Below, one piece after another: positions 16,312 through 25,285 of a DNA stretch of 64,000 bases; position 1 is the first letter of the stretch; each line of letters begins with the position of its first letter. Source of the DNA: Merdimmobilis hominis (GTDB lineage Bacteria > Bacillota > Clostridia > Oscillospirales > Ruminococcaceae); assembly GCF_021109255.1 (NCBI RefSeq), contig NZ_JAJODG010000001.1. The stretch is one strand, 5' to 3'. The translations under genes were made by a program, and so were the position numbers. The notes beneath the pieces were generated by a model that saw only the letters and a program-made list of their open reading frames with translations, was not told the origin of the DNA and did no database searches.

Positions 16312-17483
16312 AAGAGCTTATTTTGATCAAAAACGGGGAGATCGCCCTAAAAGGCCTCAACCGCACCACCTTTGAAGACGTGCTGCTGAAAAACATCCGC
16401 CGCAAACTGGCGGATTTGGGAAAGTTCCGCTGCTACAAAGCCCAATCCACCATGTACATTGAGCCCCAGGAGGACGGCATCGACCTGGATGAGGCGGTGG
16501 ACCGGGTCCGCAAGGTGTTTGGCATCGCGGCCCTGACCCGCGCCTGTATTGTAGAGAAGGATTTTGAGGATATCAAGGCAAAAACGGTGGAATATTTGAA
16601 AGAGACCTTGTCGGAGGCCAGCACCTTTAAAGTGGAGGCCAAGCGATCAGACAAGACCTTCCCTATGAACACCCCTCAAATCTGCACCGAGCTGGGCGGC
16701 TACCTGTTGGAACAGTTCCCGGGTCTGACGGTGGACGTCCACAACCCACAGGTCACCGTCATGGTGGAAATCCGGGATTTCGCCGCCTACATCCACGCCG
16801 GGCAGATCGAAGGGGCAGGCGGCATGCCGGTCAGCACCAGCGGCCGGGCTATGCTGCTAGTCTCCGGCGGCATCGACAGCCCGGTGGCCGGCTATATGAT
16901 GGCCAAACGGGGGATGGAGGTGCTGGCGGTCCACTTTGTCAGCCCCCCTTACACCAGCGAGCGAGCCAAACTGAAGGTGATCACCCTCTGTGAGAAGATG
17001 AGCGCCTACTGCGGCCGGATGCAGCTGTTTATCGTCCCCTTTACGAAAATGCAGGAAGCTATCCGGGACAACTGCCCGGAGGAGCTGTTCACCGTGATTA
17101 TGCGCCGTATGATGATGAAGATCGCCGAAAAGCTGGCCCAGCGCAGCGACTGCGCCGCCCTCATCACCGGCGAGAGCCTGGCCCAGGTGGCCAGCCAGAC
17201 GGTCCAGGCCGTCGCCTGCACCGACGTGGCCTGCCAGATGCCGGTGCTGCGGCCTCTCATCGGCATGGACAAAGAGGAGATCATCCGCATCGCCCGGAAG
17301 ATCGACACCTTTGAGACCTCCATCCTGCCCTATGAGGACTGCTGCACCGTCTTCACCCCCAAGCACCCCCGCACCCGGCCCAAACTGGCCATGGTGGAGG
17401 AGGCGGAAGCCGCCTTTGACTTCGCCCCCATGCTGGAGGAAGCGGTGGAAGGGGCCGAGCGCCTTCGGATTGATCCCCAATAG
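16308..17483 (+). CDS. thiI: tRNA 4-thiouridine synthase ThiI
   Basis: A 391-residue ThiI that thiolates U8 of tRNA and may serve thiazole synthesis. It has a ferredoxin-like domain and THUMP domain (about 1-165), then a PP-loop ATP-pyrophosphatase with SGGIDSPVA (about 186-194). It ends without the rhodanese domain of the E. coli enzyme, as usual in Firmicutes, so the persulfide must come from a desulfurase, fitting the overlapping upstream gene. The late CCTVFTPKHP segment is conserved in the family. Confidence 0.93.
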   Translation: MKELILIKNGEIALKGLNRTTFEDVLLKNIRRKLADLGKFRCYKAQSTMYIEPQEDGIDLDEAVDRVRKVFGIAALTRACIVEKDFEDIKAKTVEYLKETLSEASTFKVEAKRSDKTFPMNTPQICTELGGYLLEQFPGLTVDVHNPQVTVMVEIRDFAAYIHAGQIEGAGGMPVSTSGRAMLLVSGGIDSPVAGYMMAKRGMEVLAVHFVSPPYTSERAKLKVITLCEKMSAYCGRMQLFIVPFTKMQEAIRDNCPEELFTVIMRRMMMKIAEKLAQRSDCAALITGESLAQVASQTVQAVACTDVACQMPVLRPLIGMDKEEIIRIARKIDTFETSILPYEDCCTVFTPKHPRTRPKLAMVEEAEAAFDFAPMLEEAVEGAERLRIDPQ

Positions 17484-17531
17484 GGGGAACGTTTTGGAAG
17501 GGGCAACCCATACCCAAAGGAGGATTCACCC

Positions 17532-20378
17532 ATGATAGCCGAGATACTCAGCCTGTCGGCCCCCTGCCTGGGGAGCCAGGAGAGCGCCCTGGCCGGCGTC
17601 CTGAAACGGGAGCTGGCCTTGTTCGGCGTACAGCTGAACCATCTGACAGAATGCGGACAGAATCAAGGAGCACTTCAAAATGCCCTGACCGAAGCCATGG
17701 AGCGCAGCGACATGATCCTCGCTGTGGGGGGGATTGACCCCGAACCCACCATCAAATCCACCTTGTGCGAAGGGTTGGATCTGCCCACCCTTCTTCACAT
17801 GCCTACTTTAGAAGCTATCCAGCGGGAATGCCTGCGCCGGGGGATCCCCTTTGACGACAAGGTTCAAGAGGGGGCGAACCTCCCTGAAGTCTGCGTGGTG
17901 TTTCCTCTGTCCCCCGGGGGCCTGACCCCAGGGTTCGCCATCTCCGCCGGGAAGCAATGCGTCATCGTGCTGCCGGGGGAGGAGGAACAGCTCTGGCCTT
18001 TGGTGCTGGATGGGGTGCTCCCCTATGCCGCCAAATTCGCCGGGGTGTTTTCGGCCACCCAGACGGTGGAATCCCCCCACACCCCCCAAGAGGTGGAATT
18101 CTGCCTCACCGACCTGCCGGTCCCAGAAGGGCTGGCGGTCAGCGCTTACAGCCGGGGGGGAAGTACCCGGGTGCGGCTCACCGCGGTGGCCGGTACCCGC
18201 AAGGACGCCCAAGCCCTCTGCGATGGGTTCCTTCCCCAATTGGAGGAACGTCTGGGCAGGATGGCGGCACCCCCGCCCCCTCCGCCGGAGCGGGATACCC
18301 CCGACCTGCGGGAAGCTTCCTTCCTCACCCGGATGCGGGCGGCTATCCTGCCCCGTAAGGAGGACCCCTTGGGGGAGAAGATCCGCAAGCTGGTTTTTTT
18401 AGCGGCGATGGTTTGCTTCCTGGGGGCGGGGACCTACCTTGCCCACTATTACTACACCGCCTATGAAAACAAATCGATGATCGACCGGCTGGAGGGGATC
18501 AAGGACAATTCGGACGTCTCGGTTTCCGGGTACCCCGAAGGGTATCTTCCCCGGTTTGCGGCCCTCTATGACATCAACCCGGATTTGGTGGGCTGGCTGG
18601 AGATCCCCGGCACCCTGATCAACTTCCCAGTGGTTCAGGGCAAGGACAACGAGTACTATCTCAAAAGGGACTTCAATGACAAACAGAACCGCCATGGAAC
18701 CCCCTTCCTGGATTTCCGCAACAGCCTCAATTCGCCGGATGACAACCTGGTGATCTACGGCCACAACATGCGGGATGGCCAGATGTTCGGCGACATTGTC
18801 AAATACCAGAAGCTGGACTTTTATAAGGAGCACCCGGTGATCACCTTTGACTCGGTGTTCCAGGAGGCGGACTACAAAATCGTCTCGGTATTTGTGGCCA
18901 GCGCCGCCGAATCCTTTGAATACCACAATTTTTTAAATGCAGCGGATGAAAACGATTTTTATAAATTTGTAGATGAAATCTACAACCGTTCCCTCATCGA
19001 CACCGGGGTGGATGTGGAGTATGGCGACGAACTGCTGACCCTCTCCACCTGCACCTATGAGTTCACGGACGCCCGTTTGGCGGTGGTGGCTCGAAAGGTC
19101 CGCCACGGGGAGAGCGCCACAGTGGACACCTCCGGGGCCAAGATGAACCCCAATCCCCTGATGCCGGACATCTGGTACCAGACCTACGGGGGAAACAAGC
19201 CGGCAAATGCCGCCACCCATCGCCCCTCCTCCAGCTCCGCCGCGCCCAGCAGCTCTTCCAGCAGCCAGCCGCCGGCGAGCAGTTCCAGCGCACCAAATAG
19301 TTCTTCCAGTGCGCCAGCGGTTTCTTCTAGCTCGGTTCCGCCGGTATCCAGCTCCAGTGAAGCCCCGTCTTCCAGCAGTGAGCCTCCAGCATCCAGCTCC
19401 AGCGAGGCGCCTTCCTCCAGTTCCAGCCTGCCGCCGGAATCCAGTTCCAGTGAGCTGCCCCCCTCTTCCAGCAGTGTGCCGGAGGAACCAGAGGAGCCCT
19501 CTTCTTCGGAGATCGACGTCATTGAACCGGTTGAAGACGAGCCGGAGGAGGAACCCCCGGACATCGATGAGGACGACCGCCTTTCGGTGACATCCGGGGG
19601 AGAGGTGGTGGAGGACGACGCCTATACCATCGTCAGTCAGATTGTGCAGAACGAATCCCGTGGGAACCTGCTGCCTGAGGCCACTAAGGCCCAGGCAGTG
19701 GCGACCTACAGCTACATAAAATACAACAACGCCAAGGGGGTCAGCCCCAGCGTCATCCTGCGGGAGGATATCAGTCCCGCCGTGGAGCGGGCGGTTTCGT
19801 CGGTCATCGGCGAGGGGGTGTATTACAAGGGCAGAATCGCCAACACCGTGTACCATTCCACCGGCGCGGGCAAAACCACTACCAGCCAATCGGTTTGGGG
19901 CACAGCGCTCCCTTACCTGGTGTCGGTGGACAGCCCCTGGGATGAGGATTCCCCCTATTACAAGAACACCTACACTATCAGCCGGGATGCCTTTGCCGAG
20001 CTGGTGTTGGACACCTATGGCATCGACCTGGAGGAATATGGCGACCCCGAAGACTGGATTGAGATCGACGAGGATCGATTGGAGCCGGGTGGATACGTGG
20101 GCCGGGTCTACTTGGGCGGCGAGTACAAATCCCAAGGCGGCAAGGTGCCCAAGGGAACCCTGATCAACGGCCGCGGCATCCGGGAACAGCTTTTGAACTT
20201 CGGTTTGAAATCCACCTGTTTTGAGGTGAAGTACCGCTCTGGAAAGTTTGTCTTTACCACCTACGGCTATGGCCACGGAGTGGGGATGAGCCAGTTTGGC
20301 GCCAACGGCATGGCGGCGGAAGGGTACACCTACAAAGAGATTTTGGAACACTATTACCCCGGCACTACCATAAAATAG
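17532..20378 (+). CDS. Three-part fusion: CinA/MoaB-like domain, class B sortase, SpoIID domain
   Basis: One uninterrupted 948-residue frame. Residues 1-245 resemble the MoaB-like half of CinA (MIAEILS start, ERSDMILAVGG, late VIVLPGEEEQ), but the usual GGLGPT-type motif is altered and no NMN deamidase half follows. After a Pro-rich hinge comes one transmembrane helix (about 285-305), then a class B sortase (348-523) with His411 in YGHN, Cys507 in LSTC and Arg515. A Ser/Pro linker (about 558-665) leads to a SpoIID/LytB domain (695-948) with Glu716 in LPEATKAQ and GYGHGVGMSQFG. SpoIID is a peptidoglycan lytic transglycosylase. Predicted topology: first domain cytosolic, sortase and SpoIID outside. 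ATG with AAAGGAGG upstream, 48 nt after thiI. Each domain call is fair to strong; the combined role is unknown. Confidence 0.85.
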   Translation: MIAEILSLSAPCLGSQESALAGVLKRELALFGVQLNHLTECGQNQGALQNALTEAMERSDMILAVGGIDPEPTIKSTLCEGLDLPTLLHMPTLEAIQRECLRRGIPFDDKVQEGANLPEVCVVFPLSPGGLTPGFAISAGKQCVIVLPGEEEQLWPLVLDGVLPYAAKFAGVFSATQTVESPHTPQEVEFCLTDLPVPEGLAVSAYSRGGSTRVRLTAVAGTRKDAQALCDGFLPQLEERLGRMAAPPPPPPERDTPDLREASFLTRMRAAILPRKEDPLGEKIRKLVFLAAMVCFLGAGTYLAHYYYTAYENKSMIDRLEGIKDNSDVSVSGYPEGYLPRFAALYDINPDLVGWLEIPGTLINFPVVQGKDNEYYLKRDFNDKQNRHGTPFLDFRNSLNSPDDNLVIYGHNMRDGQMFGDIVKYQKLDFYKEHPVITFDSVFQEADYKIVSVFVASAAESFEYHNFLNAADENDFYKFVDEIYNRSLIDTGVDVEYGDELLTLSTCTYEFTDARLAVVARKVRHGESATVDTSGAKMNPNPLMPDIWYQTYGGNKPANAATHRPSSSSAAPSSSSSSQPPASSSSAPNSSSSAPAVSSSSVPPVSSSSEAPSSSSEPPASSSSEAPSSSSSLPPESSSSELPPSSSSVPEEPEEPSSSEIDVIEPVEDEPEEEPPDIDEDDRLSVTSGGEVVEDDAYTIVSQIVQNESRGNLLPEATKAQAVATYSYIKYNNAKGVSPSVILREDISPAVERAVSSVIGEGVYYKGRIANTVYHSTGAGKTTTSQSVWGTALPYLVSVDSPWDEDSPYYKNTYTISRDAFAELVLDTYGIDLEEYGDPEDWIEIDEDRLEPGGYVGRVYLGGEYKSQGGKVPKGTLINGRGIREQLLNFGLKSTCFEVKYRSGKFVFTTYGYGHGVGMSQFGANGMAAEGYTYKEILEHYYPGTTIK

Positions 20379-20408
20379 AAAACCTGTTTGACACTGTTAG
20401 CAGTTGAC

Positions 20409-20441
20409 AAAAGACCATGGGCGGACGCTCATGGCCTTTTT
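20409..20441 (+). terminator. Terminator after the sortase-SpoIID fusion gene
   Basis: AAAAG-A-CCATGGGC, GGAC loop, then GCTCATGG-C-CTTTTT: an 8-bp stem with one G-T pair, extended by an A/T stem past one mismatch. Confidence 0.65.
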
Positions 20442-20501
20442 CATTTTCCAAGGGAAATACCAGGGGCTGTATGCTGCTGGGGAACCTTTGTCCTTGTGAA
20501 A

Positions 20502-20530
20502 TTGACAATCCCCATAGGGTATCGTATACT
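20502..20530 (+). promoter_or_regulatory. Promoter for second M20 gene
   Basis: Consensus TTGACA (20502-20507), 17 nt, TATACT (20525-20530), about 54 nt before the start codon. Confidence 0.8.
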
Positions 20531-20583
20531 GGATATATCTACGTAGGAGAGCTGAAAAAACAGTGGACAAAGGAGGAATTAAG

Positions 20584-21753
20584 ATGGATTTATACAAGCT
20601 CACCCAAGAAGTGGAGCCCTATGTCATCGCCATGCGCCGGGAGTTCCACGCCAACCCGGAAATTTCCTTTCACGAGGTGCGCACCACCGCCCGCATCCGG
20701 GAGGAGCTGGACAAACTGGGCATTCCCCATGAGACGGTAGGCAGCGGCAATGTGGTGGGCCTTTTGGATACCGGCCGGCCGGGCAAGACCCTATCCATCC
20801 GGGCGGACATTGACGCCTTACCCATGGAGGAAGCGGACAAAACCACCCCTTATTGCAGCAAGGTTGACGGGGTGATGCACTCCTGCGGCCACGATGGCCA
20901 CGCCGCAATGCTGTTGGGCACCGCCAAAGTCCTGGCCCAGATCCAGGAGGAGCTGACCGGCAAGATCTATTTCTGCTTCCAGGTGGCGGAAGAAGTGGGC
21001 GGCGGTGCTGGGGAGATCGTCCAGTACCTGAAGGAACAGGGTGGGGTGGACTGCTCCATCGGCACCCATCTGGACGGAGGAAGCGACGCCGGTGTCATCC
21101 ACCTGCCGGATGGCCCGCTGATGGCCGGCGCTGAGCTGTTTGAGATCGAGGTCAAGGGGGTGGGCGGCCATGGTTCCCGCCCCGACAAGGCGGTGGACCC
21201 CATCAAGCCCGCCTGCGACATCCTGCTGCGAATCGCCAGCATTCCCGCCCAATACCACAACCCCTTTGACACCTGTGTCATCAGCCCTTGCCAGATCCAC
21301 GGGGGCAGCGCCAACAACATCGTGCCGGAGAGCGTGAAGATCGGGGGGAATATCCGCTTCTTTAAGTATGGGGACAACGACAAACTGCTGGAGCGGATCC
21401 GCATGGTGGCGGAAAACACCGCCAAGGCTTACGGCACTACAGCGGTGGTCACCCATGCGCCATCCTCCCCCCTTCCGGTGATCAACGACCCCGAAATGGC
21501 TGCCATCGGCCGGGAGGTGGCCCAGTCGGTGGGCTTTGTGATGGCCCCGCCCCATGACCCCACCTGCGGCTCGGACAACTACGCTGAGTTCCTGGCGGCG
21601 TTCCCCGGTTTTTACTGCGACACTGGAGCCCGCTGCACCCGGCCCGGCACCAGCGGAAACCACCACAACCCCACCTTTGACTTGGACGAGAGCGCCTTCC
21701 GCCGCATTGTGGAGTTTTTTGCGGCCTTTGCGGTTCGCTTTTTGGGCAGATAA
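20584..21753 (+). CDS. M20-family amidohydrolase, second copy
   Basis: A 389-residue M20D metallopeptidase with FHANPE, RADIDALP (73-80), CGHDGHA (101-107), the Glu pair in QVAEEVGGG (136-137), GGHGSRP and a late NHHNPTFD metal ligand. It probably removes acyl groups from amino acids or small peptides in the cytosol; the substrate is unknown. ATG at 20584 sits 7 nt after AGGAGG; an in-frame GTG at 20563 lies upstream of that site. It has a consensus promoter and its own terminator, so it is expressed independently of the gene at 2076. Confidence 0.9.
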   Translation: MDLYKLTQEVEPYVIAMRREFHANPEISFHEVRTTARIREELDKLGIPHETVGSGNVVGLLDTGRPGKTLSIRADIDALPMEEADKTTPYCSKVDGVMHSCGHDGHAAMLLGTAKVLAQIQEELTGKIYFCFQVAEEVGGGAGEIVQYLKEQGGVDCSIGTHLDGGSDAGVIHLPDGPLMAGAELFEIEVKGVGGHGSRPDKAVDPIKPACDILLRIASIPAQYHNPFDTCVISPCQIHGGSANNIVPESVKIGGNIRFFKYGDNDKLLERIRMVAENTAKAYGTTAVVTHAPSSPLPVINDPEMAAIGREVAQSVGFVMAPPHDPTCGSDNYAEFLAAFPGFYCDTGARCTRPGTSGNHHNPTFDLDESAFRRIVEFFAAFAVRFLGR

Positions 21754-21770
21754 CAACCACATAGTATAAG

Positions 21771-21801
21771 GGAGGACCGCGAAAGCGGTCCTCCTCTTTT
21801 T
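21771..21801 (+). terminator. Terminator after second M20 gene
   Basis: GGAGGACCGC (21771-21780), GAAA tetraloop, GCGGTCCTCC (21785-21794), then TCTTTTT. Confidence 0.93.
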
Positions 21802-21857
21802 GTCGTGAATAAAATTTGAATAGAATAATAATTTGAAATTAATATTATATAATATCA

Positions 21858-21886
21858 TTGACAAATTATTTTTTCGGCAGTACAAT
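21858..21886 (+). promoter_or_regulatory. Promoter for the RHH gene and clpB
   Basis: TTGACA (21858-21863), 17 nt, TACAAT (21881-21886), within an unusually AT-rich stretch (about 21806-21900). No CIRCE or CtsR-type direct repeat was seen. Confidence 0.8.
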
Positions 21887-21911
21887 AATATCTGTAGAAA
21901 GGAGGGTACCC

Positions 21912-22574
21912 ATGAACCGAAGCGTATACAGCCTAGTGCTCAGTGACGATGTGGTGGAGGCGGTGGACCGCCTGGCCTACCAGCAGAACACCAGCCGGTC
22001 GGCTTTGATCAACCAAATCCTGGCGGAAGCGGTTTCCTTTGTAACACCAGAGATGCGGATGCGGGAGATTTTTTCCCAGGTGGAAGCGCTGATGGACGGC
22101 ATGGACGCCTTCCAGGTGAACACCCAGCCATCCGATGCTATCCTCTCCATTAAAAGCCCTCTGCGGTACAAGTACAAGCCAACCCTGCGCTATGCGGTGG
22201 AACTTTACCGGGCCCCTCGTCCGGCCATCGGGGAGCTGCGGGTCTCCGCCCGCACCCAAAGCCAAGGATTGCTGGAATCCCTGACCGGGTTTTACCAGCT
22301 GTGGATCCAGCTGGAGACCCACTACATCGGCTCCCGGTTCCCCGGGGGGAGAATCCCTTGCCAGGTGCAGGAAGGGCGGTATTGCCGCCAGTTTTTCCTC
22401 CCCCGAGGGGAGATCGGCAGCGAGGAGCTGGCCAGGGCCATCACCGATTACATCCGCATGTTTGACCACCTGCTCAAGGTGTATTTTAACCATCTGGACG
22501 ATTGCCAGGCGGCCCGGGCCGCAGTGGAACAAGAATACCGGTCCTATCTTTCCCGGGAAAGAACCGTTTTATAG
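21912..22574 (+). CDS. Ribbon-helix-helix protein of unknown function
   Basis: A 220-residue protein. Its first 45 residues look like a MetJ/Arc-type ribbon-helix-helix DNA-binding domain (VYSLVLSDDVVEAVDRLA, then TSRSALINQILAEAV). The remaining 175 residues (RYKYKPTLRYAVELYR, the LTGFYQLWIQLE region) match no family I recognise. ATG at 21912 follows AAAGGAGG. It is 30 nt upstream of clpB and shares its promoter, so it may control that operon or act with the chaperone. It is much longer than antitoxin-type RHH proteins, and no toxin gene is adjacent. Confidence 0.7.
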   Translation: MNRSVYSLVLSDDVVEAVDRLAYQQNTSRSALINQILAEAVSFVTPEMRMREIFSQVEALMDGMDAFQVNTQPSDAILSIKSPLRYKYKPTLRYAVELYRAPRPAIGELRVSARTQSQGLLESLTGFYQLWIQLETHYIGSRFPGGRIPCQVQEGRYCRQFFLPRGEIGSEELARAITDYIRMFDHLLKVYFNHLDDCQAARAAVEQEYRSYLSRERTVL

Positions 22575-22604
22575 AATATCACTCAGTTTGAGGGAGGAAT
22601 TGCG

Positions 22605-25220
22605 ATGAACGCTCAAAAATTGACCCAAAAATCCCTGGAAGCGGTGCAGGCGGCCCAAGCCCTTGCCACCGAATACCAGAATATGCAGATCGAAGAGCAG
22701 CATCTAGCCTGTGCCCTCCTCTCCCAGCAGAATGGACTGATTGCCCAGCTGCTGCGCAAAATGAATGTGGACACAGACGCCATGCTGGCCCAGCTGACCC
22801 GGTCGGTGGAGAAGCTGCCCAAAGTCTCCGGCCCCGGCCGCCCGATGGATAAAATCTATGTCTCCTCCGACGTAGACCGGGTGCTGAACGAAGCAGAACG
22901 CCAGGCCGAACACATGAAGGACGAATACGTCTCGGTAGAGCACCTGATGCTCTCGCTGATCGAAAACCCCAACAGCGACCTGAAAGAGATCTTCCGGGTG
23001 TTCGGGGTGGATAAAAATAAGTTTATGGAAGCCCTGGCCACCGTCCGGGGCAGCGCCCGGGTCACCAGCGATAACCCGGAGGAAACCTATGACGCCTTGA
23101 AAAAATACGGCTCCGACCTGGTGGAACAGGCTCGGAACCACAAACTGGACCCAGTTATCGGCCGGGATGCGGAGATCCGCAATGTGATCCGCATCCTCTC
23201 CCGGAAGACCAAAAACAACCCGGTGCTCATCGGCGAGCCAGGCGTGGGTAAAACCGCCATCGCCGAGGGCCTGGCCCAGCGGATTGTCCGGGGGGATGTG
23301 CCCGCCAGCCTGAAGGACCGCACCATCTTTTCGCTGGACATGGGCGCCCTCATCGCCGGCGCCAAGTTCCGGGGCGAGTTTGAGGAACGGCTGAAAGCCG
23401 TCCTGGGCGAGGTGAAGAAGAGCGAGGGCAAGATCATCCTCTTCATCGACGAACTGCACACCATTGTGGGCGCGGGCAAAACCGAAGGCTCCATGGACGC
23501 GGGCAACCTGCTAAAGCCCATGCTGGCCCGGGGCGAGCTCCACTGCATCGGCGCCACCACCTTGGACGAGTACCGCCAGTACATCGAAAAAGACCCGGCT
23601 TTGGAGCGCCGCTTCCAGCCGGTGATGGTGGATGAACCCACAGTGGAAGACACCATCTCCATCCTCCGGGGGCTGAAAGAGCGGTATGAGGTGTTCCATG
23701 GGGTGAAGATCCAGGACCAGGCGCTGATCGCCGCCGCCGTCCTCTCCAACCGGTATATCACCGACCGGTTTTTGCCGGATAAAGCCATCGACCTGGTGGA
23801 TGAAGCCTGCGCCATGATCCGCACCGAGATCGACTCCATGCCCTCCGAGCTGGATGAGATCTCCCGGAAGATCATGCAGCATGAAATTGAGGAAGCAGCC
23901 CTGAAAAAGGAAAGCGACCACCTCTCCCAGGAACATCTCTCGGAGATCCAGAAGGAGCTTGCTGACCTGCGGGCCCAGTTCAAAGAGATGAAGGCCCAGT
24001 GGGAGAATGAAAAAGGCGCCATTGGCAAGGTGCAGAAGCTGCGGGAGGAAATCGAACAGCTGGGTGCCGAGATGGAGCGGGCTGAGCGCAACTACGACCT
24101 GAACAAGGCCGCCGAATTGAAATACGGCCGGCTACCCGCCCTCCAGAAGGAACTGGCGGAGGAGGAAGCCATCGCCGAGAAGGCCAAAGGCTCCTCCGGC
24201 CTACTGCGGGACAAGGTCACCGATGAGGAGATCGCCCGGATCGTGGCCCGCTGGACCGGCATCCCCGTCTCCAAGCTGATGGAAGGGGAGCGGGAGAAGC
24301 TGCTTCACCTGGAGGACATCCTCCACCAACGGGTAATCGGCCAGGATGAGGCGGTCACCAAGGTGACCGAGGCCATCCTCCGGTCCCGGGCGGGCATCCA
24401 GGATCCTGACCGGCCTATCGGTTCCTTCCTGTTCCTGGGCCCCACTGGCGTGGGCAAGACCGAGCTGGCCAAAGCCCTGGCCCAGGCCCTCTTTGACGAC
24501 GAGCGCAACATGGTGCGGATCGATATGACCGAGTATATGGAGAAATTCTCGGTGTCCCGCCTCATTGGTGCGCCTCCCGGATATGTGGGGTATGAGGAGG
24601 GCGGCCAGCTGACCGAGGCGGTCCGCCGCAAGCCTTACTCGGTGGTGCTCTTTGACGAGGTGGAAAAAGCCCACCCCGACGTGTTCAACATCCTTTTGCA
24701 GGTGCTGGACGACGGCCGGATCACCGATTCCCAGGGCCGGGTGGTGGACTTTAAAAACACCGTCATCATCCTCACCTCCAACCTGGGCTCCAGTTATCTT
24801 TTGGAGGGCATCGGCCCCGATGGGGAGATCACCCAGGAGGCAAAAGACCGGGTGCAAGGCCTTTTGAAACAACAGTTCCGGCCTGAGTTCCTCAATCGGC
24901 TGGATGAGATCGTCTTCTACAAACCCCTGACGAAGGCGGAGATCCGCTCCATTGTGGAGCTGCTGGTCCAGGATCTGGGGCGGCGGCTGAAGGACAAACA
25001 GCTGACCATCTCCCTGACCGACGCCGCCAAGGATTTTGTGGTGGACGGGGGCTACGACCCCATTTACGGCGCGCGGCCGCTGAAGCGGTTCCTTCAGAGC
25101 CAGGTGGAGACTATGGTGGCCAAACTGATTCTGCGGGACGACCCGCTGCCAGGCACACACATCACCGTGGATTGTGTGGACGGCCATCTGACCGCTACTG
25201 CCAGCCGCGAGGCGGAATAA
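22605..25220 (+). CDS. clpB: ATP-dependent disaggregase ClpB
   Basis: An 871-residue Hsp100 chaperone that, with DnaK, extracts and refolds aggregated proteins in the cytosol. It has two Clp N-terminal repeats (1-150), AAA+ domain 1 with GEPGVGKT (about 209-216), the ClpB-type coiled-coil middle domain (about 410-530, Glu/Lys-rich) and AAA+ domain 2 with GPTGVGKT (about 612-619). There is no ClpP-binding IGF loop, as expected for ClpB. It is second in an operon with the RHH gene. No CIRCE or CtsR site was found, so heat control, if any, must act differently. Confidence 0.96.
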   Translation: MNAQKLTQKSLEAVQAAQALATEYQNMQIEEQHLACALLSQQNGLIAQLLRKMNVDTDAMLAQLTRSVEKLPKVSGPGRPMDKIYVSSDVDRVLNEAERQAEHMKDEYVSVEHLMLSLIENPNSDLKEIFRVFGVDKNKFMEALATVRGSARVTSDNPEETYDALKKYGSDLVEQARNHKLDPVIGRDAEIRNVIRILSRKTKNNPVLIGEPGVGKTAIAEGLAQRIVRGDVPASLKDRTIFSLDMGALIAGAKFRGEFEERLKAVLGEVKKSEGKIILFIDELHTIVGAGKTEGSMDAGNLLKPMLARGELHCIGATTLDEYRQYIEKDPALERRFQPVMVDEPTVEDTISILRGLKERYEVFHGVKIQDQALIAAAVLSNRYITDRFLPDKAIDLVDEACAMIRTEIDSMPSELDEISRKIMQHEIEEAALKKESDHLSQEHLSEIQKELADLRAQFKEMKAQWENEKGAIGKVQKLREEIEQLGAEMERAERNYDLNKAAELKYGRLPALQKELAEEEAIAEKAKGSSGLLRDKVTDEEIARIVARWTGIPVSKLMEGEREKLLHLEDILHQRVIGQDEAVTKVTEAILRSRAGIQDPDRPIGSFLFLGPTGVGKTELAKALAQALFDDERNMVRIDMTEYMEKFSVSRLIGAPPGYVGYEEGGQLTEAVRRKPYSVVLFDEVEKAHPDVFNILLQVLDDGRITDSQGRVVDFKNTVIILTSNLGSSYLLEGIGPDGEITQEAKDRVQGLLKQQFRPEFLNRLDEIVFYKPLTKAEIRSIVELLVQDLGRRLKDKQLTISLTDAAKDFVVDGGYDPIYGARPLKRFLQSQVETMVAKLILRDDPLPGTHITVDCVDGHLTATASREAE

Positions 25221-25229
25221 TATACCTAC

Positions 25230-25266
25230 AAAAAGGGAGAGAGGCATTTGCCTCTCTCCCTTTTTT
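25230..25266. terminator. Bidirectional terminator, clpB and nitroreductase gene
   Basis: AAAAAGGGAGAGAGGC (25230-25245) pairs with 25250-25265, ATTT loop, T run after. It lies between convergent genes. Confidence 0.93.
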
Positions 25267-25285
25267 GCTTTTGGAAAGGTATGGG

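Noticed and set aside
19204..19500. Repeated TCCAGC/AGCAGT pattern resembling a repeat array
   Set aside because: It is the in-frame Ser/Pro linker of the fusion protein; there are no spacers or fixed repeat lengths, so not a CRISPR array.
21887..21911. CIRCE or CtsR site for clpB
   Set aside because: Neither the TTAGCACTC/GAGTGCTAA pair nor a GGTCAAA direct repeat is present in 21754-21911.
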